64,000 nt of DNA from Stromatinia cepivora. Its lineage: Eukaryota > Ascomycota > Leotiomycetes > Helotiales > Sclerotiniaceae. Where the stretch lies: the NCBI GenBank assembly GCA_014898415.1, contig RCTD01000020.1:868001-932000 (forward strand), read 5' to 3'. Below the pieces are notes generated by a model that saw nothing but the letters and a program-made list of their open reading frames with translations, had not been told where the DNA came from and made no database searches. This document shows, piece after piece, positions 49,302-61,392 of this stretch (position 1 is the stretch's first letter; every line of letters starts with the position of its first letter). A program made the position numbers and the translations under genes.

Positions 49302-52002
49302 ATATATCCCTTTTCAATTTTGATATTTTGAAATAATTCGAGATAGATTTTTTTTTTCAAATATAATTTAGTAAAAGTATTTTTGATATTGAAATATAAG
49401 TATTCCAAATTTTCCTTTATAATGATAATTAGAAATAATCTAAGTATATTTAGTTTTATTATTGATATAAATGTTTCATTATAATTTTTTTTTAGTATTT
49501 AATTGAATCTTTGAATTATTAATCTTGTTTTGAATTGTTTTATTTTGTTATCCTTAATTTTAATTATAAATATCTATTTCGTTGAAACCAGATTACTTTT
49601 TTTAAGGAATATATATTCTTCCTAAATATTATTTTGAATCAAAAATATAATTTCTTTTTAAATAGCTTTCTTTCATTTTCAGAGTATTCTCGATCCAATA
49701 TTGTTTCTTTATAAGTTCTTAGTATTTTGATTCTCAAAACTTTTTCGATTAAATATATTATACTTTTTATATTATTTATATTTATCAACGAAATTATAAA
49801 ATTTGAAACGATTTTATCTTTAATATAAAGATCTATTTTGTAAATAATTGAGATTATAATTATAATATATTTTATACTTTCTTAAATTTTGATTTATATA
49901 GATATTATAATCAATACTTTTATAATTTTATTTTTCTATTTTCTTTTAGGATTTTATTCTATATTTTTTTTTCGTTTTTATATTAAATATTTTAAAGATT
50001 CGTTTTTAAGATTTATTGTATTCTTTTATTCAATTTCAAATAATTATGGATTTATTTCGTTTTCTAATTCTATTGAAATAGATTTGTCAACAAAATTTAA
50101 GATAATCTTAAATTTTGTTTTTGATATAGATTCAAGATCTATAGAAATTGATTTTTGGATTGGAATCTTTGGAATAATAAATTCAATATTTGAAGTATCT
50201 TTGGAAAAAGATTCTTGATTTATCTTTTGGATATTATCATTTTCATTTTCATTATATATTAATATTAATATATCTAATTTATTTAATTTCAATTCGATAT
50301 TTAAGGTATTTAATATAATCATTAAATTCAGTATAATATCTATTGAAGAGAATATTTAGAATAAAAGTGATATAGATATTGCATTTAATATTGAGAATAA
50401 AAAAGGTATTTTGTTTATTGTTGATCTATTATAAGGTTTTCGATTTTATATTCTTTATTCTTTGTAGATTTAATTCACAATTTCTTAATTTAAAATCCAA
50501 ATCTTCTTTTCGATAAGATTCATCTATAATTATTCTGTTTGATCGAAATATATAATCTAATTCTGAAAAATATACTTTGATATATTTATTTATAATTTTT
50601 AAGTATTCTAGAAATATATCGATTTTCGAAATATCCTATAACTTATTGTATTTTTATTCTTTCAAAATAATCTTAGGATTGATATAAATATAATATTTGT
50701 TTCCTCAGATTTTGTATATTTTTATATCTAATATTATATTTATAAAAGCTTTTGTAAAAGATCGATCTATTCTATTTATATTAGAATTAATATTAATACA
50801 ATTCTTGATATAAATATCATATTTTACAATTTTGTTTCAAAACTCTAATAATAATCTAGTTTCTTTTAATATTGCTTTTATATTTGTTTTTATAATCCTT
50901 ATATTTTGTTTTGCAAATCCATTTTGATATAAAAAAGCAATTATTATAATTTCGAATTATATGTCTGATAATTATTCACAAATAATTTATAGAAATTCCA
51001 ATGCGTTATTAGTTCTGATTATAATGATTTTTTCCTTAATAATTAATTTCATCTTCTTTTTCCAAGTTTTTAATATTTGAATTGTATTATCTTTTTGTTT
51101 AAATAATATAATTTAATTTACTTTTATATAATTATCAATAATCAATATAAAATAACGATTCCTTCAAATCGATTTTAGGAATGATCCTATAATATTGAAA
51201 TATATAAATTCGAATTTTTTGATTTATACAAACTCAATTGTTTTGGAATACGATTGATCATTTTGGTAAATATATATATTTTGTAGATATCTAATTTAAT
51301 TGGAATCTTTGATGATTTGATTATATTAAATACTTTATATAGATTCTTGATCTTATTTAAATCTAGATGATTGAATTTTCGATATTATAACAAATATCTT
51401 TCTTTTTCTTTGAATATTAATTCATTATTGATACCTTTAATACTATCGATTATCTCTAAAGAAAAACTTTTTTCCTGATCATTTTGATATATATTCGAAC
51501 AAAGAACTATATCCTCATATTCTTTAATTATATATAAAACCATATATATTCCATCTTATATTCTAATACAAATGATTTTCTTATTATTCTTCTTAAAATA
51601 TATATAATGAGAATTGAATTCCTTTTGCAATTTTATTTCGCAGATCCTTTTTCTTGATAACAAGTTTACTTTTAATCCTAATATATATAATATATTTGAA
51701 AATAATATCTTAAAACTATCTTTGTATATTATATCCATTAAACCCCAATAACAACAATACATCATTCCCCTATCAATCTTTATTCTTTGTTTAGCAATAG
51801 AATTTATTGATCTAAATAATGAAAATTGATCAGATATATATAAAGAAATATCTATATTGGTATATCATTTGCTAAAAGAAACCTTATTAATAATCTCTTT
51901 TGTCAAATTACAATCTTCCTTTATTATATCCTCAGTATCGAAATCTAATTCAAAAATATTGTTAGCAGAATATATTTAATCTTTCTTATTGAAATAAACC
52001 TT
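49302..52002 (-). mobile_element. Copia-1d: middle part with RT, integrase and protease remnants
   Basis: Continues minus-strand RT where 43846 stopped (compare 17361 onward in Copia-1b). Then come the linker (about 50320-49890, with overlapping open frames on both strands), integrase, and the protease block at 51765-51556 (FKILFSNILYILGLKVNLL). It stops at ...AATAAACCTT at 52002, where Copia-2c begins; Copia-1b continues there with TTTCGGATTT. The 5' end lies beyond the window. Confidence 0.88.
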
Positions 52003-54589
52003 TGTCACGGAAAGCCTTGTGATCCCCTGTCTCTTATAAAGGATCAAAGCATATACTTTCCAATCGGAATGAAGGATCTACTAACCCTTACCAATCTATT
52101 AAATGATAAGATGATCCTGATATCCTAATAAACAAAGATTTAATTTAATTAAAGTATATATTGATTAGATAATTATTTATTCGTTCTATATATATAATTT
52201 TTGATTTATATAATCAAGGGTAAATTATTCAATTCTTTTATTCTCTTAATCATATATATTATTTATTCTTCAATTCTTGAAAGTGCTTTATAATTATATT
52301 ATTCTGTGATAATTATAAACCCGGTAATTTTTAAATCTATATAATTTCTTATTCAATGATTATTAAATATTCAAAAGATTATTCTTAAAATATTATTTCT
52401 ATTTTATTTATAATTCAATATTTATATCAATTTAATTATTTTTATTTAATATAATAAAAGATCAAAATAATCTTCTTTTTATAATTTATATTTAATAATC
52501 GAAATAATATTTATATTTGAAAAATAAATATCAAGTTTAAGGAATTTGGAATTCAATCAATCCAAAGAACGATTTGTTTGTTTTTATATTAACGATATCC
52601 ATTTCAAATTTCGATCTGATGAATAAGTTTATTTATATTTAGGTCGATTAGTTTTCAATCAAATCATTTGTTTTATTTTCTGTTATCAATCTTTAAATCA
52701 AATATAATTAAAAGAAATAAATTCAATACCAAAAGAAATTCTCGGAATATCTTATAGCGATTTAATTTAGAAAAGATATTAATGGAAATACAAAGATAAA
52801 AGATTCTAATAATAATATATCGGGATCTATTTCTAATAAACCTATTATTTCATTCTTAATTATTTTTCAAAAAATCTCCTTCGAATTTATTTTTCTTCAA
52901 TTAAAGTATTGATATCGATAATAAAAATATATATAGAATTACAAAGCTTTTCGGAACGTTTACAAATAAATCGAATCATCAATTGATCAAATATATTTTA
53001 TAAAGTTATTCATTCTCAATTAAAGTATTATAATTCTTTTATTCAAGATAATTATTAATGTATTCAAAAAGAAGTTTATATTTATAATAACTATTATCAA
53101 GCTCGCAATACTATAAGAATATCGATTTGTTCTAATACAAGTTTTATTTAACAAAACCGATTTTATCAAATAATATAGAGATTGGATTATAATTTATACT
53201 AAAACTTTTATATACAAAATCATTAAGATACAAAATAAAATCGTTATTAATACTTTTCTATAAACTATTAATATCAGGATACTTTCAATTTGAATAAATA
53301 TTATAATTATATAAATCGAGATAAACAATCAATTCGAATTATTTAATCTTTTATTTAAATAATTCAGAGATATTTTTGAAAGATTAATTTTTTAGGATTT
53401 TATTTTTTTAAAAGTTAAAGGAGGAATATATTCTATATTTATTTTTTTTCAAAATAATAAAAAGTTTAAGAAAAATAAAAAGAGTATCAATTCTGAAAGT
53501 AATCAAGAGATTAAGAAGATTTAAGAATATTTTTGTAAAACTGAATCTGAATAAAATAATGGAATTGGTCATAATTATATTGTTTACAATTACAAAATCA
53601 TAAAGTTAATACTTATCGGAAAAACCAATCCATTATTTAAAAGAATATTCAATAAAAATGAGCTATAAATAATTAGGGATCGAACAAAATCACATTTCTA
53701 AAAACAATTTCATCTTGATTGAATCAAAAAGAAATAAATGAAAAGTTCTATTGATCCTTTAGAATCTTCGATCAATATTATTATCTTAAATATTCGATAC
53801 AATTAATTAAAAGTATACTTTACAATAATAAAAGTATATTATTTATTCAATAATATCTTGCTCGATAATTATAATACTATATATATTATAAACAATATAT
53901 CTTTGTTAAATAATCATCAATATCGATTATTCGATCCTAATGATTTTATAGAAGTAAACATTTCCAGTTTCCAAGTTCTAGAATATAGAGTTCGTATTAT
54001 CAAAAGGATTATCAAAAGAAAAAGTTACTTTAATAATAATTTGATATTAAACAATATAATACTCATCCCTGGCTTTTATATTAATATTATTTCGAAAGTT
54101 CGATTAAAGAAAGCCAATTTATAATTCTTAGAATATAATTATACTTTTTATAAAGGAGATTATATAAATAATATAATAATTGTTTAATATATTTATATTA
54201 AAAATCTTATATTTTTAGAATACAAATTATTTTCTATTTATTCGAATACTTTTTTATTTATTCCTATAAACAATTCTTTTATAATATACTCAATAATAAG
54301 TAAAAAAATAAATAAAGTATTCTATTATTCTTGTAATCCACTTTTTTCAAAAGAAGATATAAATGAAATATAGTATAAATACTCCGAATATTTGAAAAAA
54401 GAAGCTTTTGAATATTTAATATTTGTAATACAAAATATCAAAATAAAAGGTATCATTTATTCTAATTACATCAATTGTACTTATATTTATACAAAGCAAA
54501 TCATTTTTTGCACTCCAAGTAATTGTTAATTATCTCAACCTTTCTATAAAATCTAATAGGATCTTTTTAATTTCAATAAAAGATATAAT
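52003..54589 (+). mobile_element. Copia-2c: 5' LTR, gag region, protease and integrase start
   Basis: 5' LTR 52003-52311 (TGTCACGG ... TGTGATA). It is followed at 52312 by ATTATAAACCCGG, a G-to-A version of GTTATGAGCCCGG, which complements the anticodon arm of initiator tRNA-Met. About 1.5 kb of unreadable gag follows, then protease and integrase. Interrupted by Copia-3a at 54590 and resuming at 61393. Confidence 0.9.
53858..54584 (+). pseudogene. Copia-2c protease and pre-integrase remnant
   Basis: An open frame at 53858-54124 reads YIINNISLLNN, FIEVNISSFQVLEY and NNIILIPGFYINIISKVRL, the copia protease pattern (ICNDRSLF, LNNVLYVPGFHTNLVS). It continues with stops through KYSEYLKKEAFEYL (54376-54420), the HxxLGH-like gag pre-integrase domain, up to the Copia-3a insertion. 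The frame has the best preserved protease of its family here. Confidence 0.75.
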
Positions 54590-54816
54590 TGTCGGGACAA
54601 CTGTACACGGGGAAGTGAGGTTCATCAACGAACGTATAGAATTGTTAATATGTTTTGATTTGCCTTAGAGAGCTAGAATCTATAGAGGGTAAAGATCTAT
54701 ATAATGGTGTATACCGAAGTATTAATGCGAGCATTAATATTCACATGATCCTTATCATCCTTACCATCCTTATCATCTTTATCATCCTTATTATATATAT
54801 GATTTATATTCCGATA
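54590..54816 (-). repeat. Copia-3a 3' LTR (227 bp)
   Basis: Carries four 9-bp TTATCATCC/TTACCATCC units (about 54752-54787) versus eight in the other LTR. Confidence 0.93.
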
Positions 54817-54899
54817 TTAGTAACTTCTCTTAAAATCAAAGTATTGTATACTTCAGGAATATGTATGCCTGATAAATGAATATCCTTTTCAATTCTAGT

Positions 54900-57800
54900 T
54901 TTCATTTTATTCTTTTATTCGAATTAATCTATATATAAAATGATTATATATCCAACAATTAAATATATATCCATAATAACTTTTGTTTTGTATTTATTTT
55001 TCAGTTTTTATATTTATATTATTTTCTTTTCATTATATTTTAATCTTTCTATTTATTCTATAACTTTAATTTTGATTATATTACTTTTTATAAGATCTTT
55101 GAGAATCTGATATAATTTTGTCTTTATTATTATATCAACAAGATTAAATTCTTTATCAATCTATTTGATTTCCATTATCTCCCTTCGTTCATATAATTGC
55201 CATAAAGTTATTAAATCAATCATTAGTTTTTTCTTTTATATTGAATTTAATTTTATAAAACAATTATAAAGCAATTTCGAATTTGTATATATAATTAATA
55301 ATACTTTCTACTTTGATAATATATCTCCGATAATACTTTTGAATATCATACTAATATCGAATCCTAAGGTTATATTGTAAAGTTCCAATACTAATATACT
55401 TTTAATAATTCTTTTGTATTTGATAAATAATTAATGAATTAAATTCACTTTATTATTCTTATCCATTAATATAATGATATATTCGATTTGTAAGAATAGA
55501 TCTTGATTATTAACAAATAATATATTTATGAATATTACTAATTTCAGCAAATCGAAATCAAATGATATGAATTTTAATCCTTTAATTGAATTATCCATTT
55601 GTCATTAGATTATTTTATTCATCAATTTCATATCTTCCTTTTTAGGATTGATAATCTGAGTAACAAAAAAAAGAACGAATGATATTTTTAATTGATATAT
55701 TATCGAAATATAAGTTCTCTTTATATATTGAACGATATATTAGTTCTTTGGGGTTATACTTTTTCGAATTTTGTTTTTTGTATTATAAATATCGATTGAT
55801 TATATTTTGATAAATTATAGATTTGTATATTGCCTTTTCTGATTAATATAAATAAAGCTATTGTTTATTTGAATGATAATAATTCCGTTGAATTTGAAGA
55901 GGTTTTCGAATGATAAGGTTTTTTGATCCTTTATAAGAAACTTTGTATTTTCGAATTCTTTTTGTTTTCTATTTATAAAAACTTTATTGATTATAATGAT
56001 TGTATCATTTGTTTGAAATCTTATTAATCCGAATACTTCGTTTTCTTGCTTGATATATATTAGGCAAAGATCGTAGATTGATTGGGTTATTTGGAGTGTA
56101 ATAAGATAATGATTATAGTAAATACCGAATCAATGATTTCTAGTCTTTAATATATTATATAATAATTTGATTATTTGTAATAGTATTCCCTTTATAAGTT
56201 CCATTTCCTTAAATGATAGAATATAGAATAATCATATCAGATTGGATATTGTTTGTATATAAATTTGAATAATATTCTTAATATACAAAATTGTTTGTAT
56301 AATTGATTATAGAATAATTATAATACTTAGTATCAAATATTGATTTATTTATTGAATTATAAGCGATTATATTAATACTGTTCCTTTTTTTGTATTATTC
56401 TATATCTAAATTACAAACCTCGATTTTGGGAATGCTTTTTCAATACCTTCGTTTTTGATTTTATCAATGAATCTTGATTTGAATATTTGTATATCTTTTA
56501 ATATATCTATTTGTTATATAATTTCGAATATATTATTTTTTATTAAACTATTGATTTCTTTCTTTTTTGATTTTTTATAAATCGATAGATTTTGGGATAT
56601 ATCGGATATTAATAGATTTTCATCGAAAAATTCGATAATATTTTCTTTCTTATCGTTTTAAAAATAGATAATTATATTTGATATTGTTATTATATCTTTA
56701 ATAAAATATATTACTATAATTTCGATCAATATTATATTTGTTATACTATATAATATTCTTATTAAAGAAATAACTATTTGAAGGATACCAGAATTCATTT
56801 TCGTTGTATTTTTTAAAACAATCTTAAATTTCTTCTGAATAATAATTTCGAAATCCTTCAAAGATATTTCCTAAAGGATTTATTCTATTATAATATATTC
56901 TATTTATATAATAAATTCTATTAAAATCATTGTTTCGATTATATAAGGTTTCACTATTATAAATCGAAAGATTATAAATCTATTTAGTAATTGAATTATA
57001 TAAATTTCGTCTTCGATTTGTAATAATATAAATAATCCTGTCTATTCAGCAATTCAATTGTTTTTTTCTTTTCATATCTATACCTTTGAATTGATTAATA
57101 GTTTATAGATTAGAATTATATTCGGATTATTATATTGATTCAATGTATCTACTATTTATCTTTCAGTTTGGAGTTTTTTGATCTTGTTATTTGTTTTCTT
57201 GATTATATTAGATCGTTATTAAATATTAAATATCAATAAATCGAATTTGTTTATTCATAAATATATTCCAAATACTAAAAGAGTAAATACAATTCTATCA
57301 GGATCAATAGTATCATTGATTGCTTTTATTATCATTTGTAATACCGATTTTTTCATTATTTCAATACCTTTGAATTCTTCCTTGATAATATTATATACAT
57401 ATCAAATGATTTGATAATAATGCTCGATTATTCTGATCGATTAATATACTTCAACAAATATACTTTTCGTAATGATCATCATCATCTCGGTATATTATTT
57501 GAATTCCTTATTTATAAAGTTTTTCTTGATATTATAAATGATATAATTTAATAAACCTAAATATATATTTATTCAATATATTCTTAATTTATTTTATATA
57601 TACTTTGTATTAATATTATCGAATTATTATACTATTTAGAATCTGATTCCTTTATCGATAATATATAATATTGATTTGTTATTGATATATATAATATCGA
57701 TTATAATCAAATAATTAAATTCGATATCATTATGAAAATTGAATTTGAATCTACTTAAGGATTTTCCGTATTTTTGATAATATTCATAAAATTTCATAAA

Positions 57801-59700
57801 TTTTTCAAAATCTTTTTGGATAATATCTATATAATCTATACATCAAAGAATTCGATAGAATTTGTTTACAAAGAAATGATCGAAACGATAATATAATCTT
57901 TGTATTTCTGGTTTGATCAAATAATAATCGTTTATATCAATAAATATTTATATAAATTACTAGATTTTTATATTCCAAAGTAATATTATATATTTGAATT
58001 TATAAATACAAAAATGATTTACATTTAGTAATACAAATATATCGATAATATTATTATAATATATTCTGAATCGATTTATATCCTATAATAATAATAAGAA
58101 TAATGTTTTTGATTCTATAATATAAAATTCGACAATTCTTGAAAATAGATTCAATTAAATTAATCCAATTGATTTGACCTTTCTAATTCCGAATATCATT
58201 TTTGCAATTCCTGTTCTATTTATATTCAATATAGTATTCTCAATATCTTTTTGATATATTTAATATTATTTGAGTTTTATTATGAATTGTTGGGGTATTT
58301 CTGTGTGGATAGTAATATCCTGGAACTCTTTGTTATTGTATCTTGGGGAAAAAGTTTTGTGTTTTTCGATTTTGTTAGTTGGTTTATTGATAAAGCTAAT
58401 CAGAATATATATTATTGTTTTATCGAATAAATTCATTATAACTTCCTTTTTATTAATCAATCTATAAAATAAAATTCAAGTATATTTTGAATTATTATTC
58501 TTTATATCTTTCTTTAAATTGTTTTGAATATATATTATAAATTCTTTATTAATATTAATATCCGATAAAATTCCTTTATATTCGATAATATATTATTCGA
58601 AATATGATTCGAAATCTTTATTATTGTTTTTGAATAATTCTTTATATTTGTATTTCGATTTAACTTATTCAGTTTTTGTATATTTATTTGATTAATAGTT
58701 TTCTTTTTTATAAACGAAATATCTTTTAATTTTTTTTGTATAAATAGGGAATTATTGATTAAATTTATATTCATAATTATATTTAGGGTTCTTTTGATTA
58801 TATATTCGATCTATATAGAATATCTTGTTTTCATTTGAATATGATTTTTTATATATAAAAATGGAACCTTATAAATCCTTGATAAATCTGATTACAGATT
58901 TTGAAGATCAATAGTATATTTGATTATATATTAGTATATAATTATATATATTGAGGATCTTTTTCTGAATATATATAACTATTTGAAGTTCTTTTGATAA
59001 ACCTTTTTGAAGATGCTGAAGTTTGATAATTATAATATTCAAGTACTTTAATATTGATTTTCTAAAATTCTATATAATAGTTGTTTTGAGTATTATATAA
59101 TCACATTTTTCTATAAATCTATATTAATATCTTTCTTTTTTGAAAGATATTTTCATTATTTCGCAAATACCTTTCATTATATTTGGAATATAATTAAAAT
59201 TCAAATAATAAAATATAAAAATCTTTTCCTTTAGTATCATAAAGAATACTTTTATATAAAGATTTGGATGGATATCGATTCTTTTATAATGATTGAGGAA
59301 GATAATATATTTGTAATCGAAATTATTGTTTTGATCAATATATTTATTAGTATTATTATAAAGTTTCTTAAGGTTTCTAAGATTATAATCGATATTATTG
59401 CTATATATATAATCAAATAATTTGTCCTTATAATTTCCTAAATCATTATTTTCTTTATTATTAAATAGATCTTTTCCTTCTTTATTATTTCTATAAAAAT
59501 ATATATAAATATTATTTTGATTTATATCGTTTATCTTATAATCATTTCCGAAATGTTTGTTGTTATTTAAAAGTTTCCTATTATTAGATGATTTATTTGA
59601 TAATCCTTTATTATAGATAAATTTCTTTTTATTCAATAGTTTTTCATTTTTAAATAATATATTGTTATTATATAATAATTGTAATGATATTAAATATTGT
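54900..59700 (-). pseudogene. Copia-3a gag-pol remnant
   Basis: An open minus-strand frame of 170 residues (59636-59124) is rich in Asn, Lys and Tyr and ends ...YIPNIMKGICEIMK, probably a gag or spacer part. The integrase C-terminal block near 57340-57220 reads KAINDTIDPDRIVFTLLVFGIYL, the pattern of fungal copia integrases (NDTAGPDGIVPTLLVFG). RT near 56590-56400 reads EINSLIKNNIFEII, IQIFKSRFIDKIKNEG and FPKSRFVI, the conserved RT entry of the same group. Stops are frequent. Another open stretch (56861-56658) belongs to RT. Confidence 0.78.
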
Positions 59701-61129
59701 TTCTATCCTGGATCTTGATATTCGTTATCTGGGAATTCCTTGAATATATAAGATCCCGATTTCTTGCCTAATTGTAATGATTGAATTCCTTTATATTGTA
59801 TTAAAAATAATTACCTTATATTTATTTATACAAATTGTTCTCTTCTTTTAGAATTGAATAAGGATATTAAATCTTCAGGAATAATATTTAGATATATATT
59901 ATTATCGAATATCTTGATTTGGTTTAAAATAGTTTTTGATCGGAATTGAAAGTATTGATTCATTTTTATCTTTTGAATTTGTTCATTTGATTATGATATA
60001 TATAGAGTATAAAACATTTCGATCAAAATTTTACTGATTATTAGCTCTATATATTGTATTATCTTTTTGATAAACAAATCATCTACTTTCAATTCAATAT
60101 ATAATCTGAATATAATCTTTAGATTAATGAATTCGAAATACTCAATTCTGAAATCTGCAAAATCGTTATAATAATCATTTTATAAATCTTTATCAATATA
60201 ATTATATATTATATAGAATTTCAATTTATATTTGCAAAAATCAATAATTTCCTAAAGGTTTTCTTTTATAAATACAAATTAATTATATTTCCATTTATTT
60301 ATTTATTCATTATATTCTTTGTTTCTAATATATGAAATGATTGATGCTAATAACAATAGGATTCGTATTCTCTTAGGGTGAAGGGTTGTAAAGAAGTTTT
60401 CGAATATACCTATCATGATCGTTATAATAATAGTTGTCATATATTTTCAGATTGTTTCGAAATTGATCGTTATAAAGTTTTTAAAATGATTTTAAAAAAG
60501 AATTTGAGTATAGATTTATAATATACAAAACATATACTGTAATAAAGCTTCATTTGTATTATATATAATATTATTGGGTCCTGAAGGTATTTCGAGATTA
60601 GGGTTGATCGATCGAATCGATCGAAATTGACCAAAATTGACCAAAATTGATCAAGGTGATTGGGTTTGATCGGAGTGGGTTTGATCAAAATAAACAAAAC
60701 GATTAGAGTAATGAAATTAATCAAATCAAATTGATTAATTTTATATATAATTGGTAATTCACATAAAATGAATAAATGAGATAGTTTTTCATAAGAAAAT
60801 AGATATAACGAAAAACTCGAAATTGCTTTCAGATTTTCTTTAAATATATACTTTATATTATTTAATAAATATATAATGAATATAGAATAATTGAATCAAA
60901 AAATGAATTCCAAATTCATTATTAGATAATTATTATTCTTGATTTTTCGATTCTTTTAAATTACTTAATAATTAGAAATTTATCTTTTGATATAAAAATA
61001 CTTTATCTTACAACAAAATATCTTTATCCAATTACAAAAGCAAAATCGAAATTGATTTAGAACTTATAACTTTTTATATCAATTCCCAATATCTGATTTG
61101 TGATATCATTATAATAAAAAACTGATCAA

Positions 61130-61392
61130 TGTCGGGATAATTGTATATAGGGAAGTAAGGTTTATTAACGAATATATAGAATTGTTAATACATTTTGATT
61201 TGCTTTAAAAAGCTAAAATCTATAAAGGATAAAGATCTATATAATGGTGTATGCCGAGGCATTAATGCGAGTATTAGTGCTCATATGATTCTTACCATCC
61301 TTACCATCCTTACCATCCTTACCATCCTTACCATCCTTACCATCCTTACCATCCTTACCATCCTTACCATGCACGTGATTCATATTCCGACA
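61130..61392 (-). repeat. Copia-3a 5' LTR (263 bp) with expanded 9-bp repeat
   Basis: Eight perfect TTACCATCC units (61292-61363) and a partial ninth, then CACGTG. The plus-strand open frame across it (repeated T-I-L) is a repeat artefact, not a gene. Confidence 0.94.

Larger units (their letters stand above)
54590..61392 (-). mobile_element. Copia-3a: complete Ty1/copia element, 6,803 bp
   Basis: The LTRs 54590-54816 (227 bp) and 61130-61392 (263 bp) run TGTCGGGA ... CCGACA. TSD ATAAT is perfect (54585-54589 and 61393-61397). The homologous place in Copia-2b (about 39915-39930) is uninterrupted, an empty site. Read right to left: gag (61129 to about 59100), integrase (about 57450-57000), RT (about 56600-55000), RNase H. 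The integrase-before-RT order makes it copia. Confidence 0.95.
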
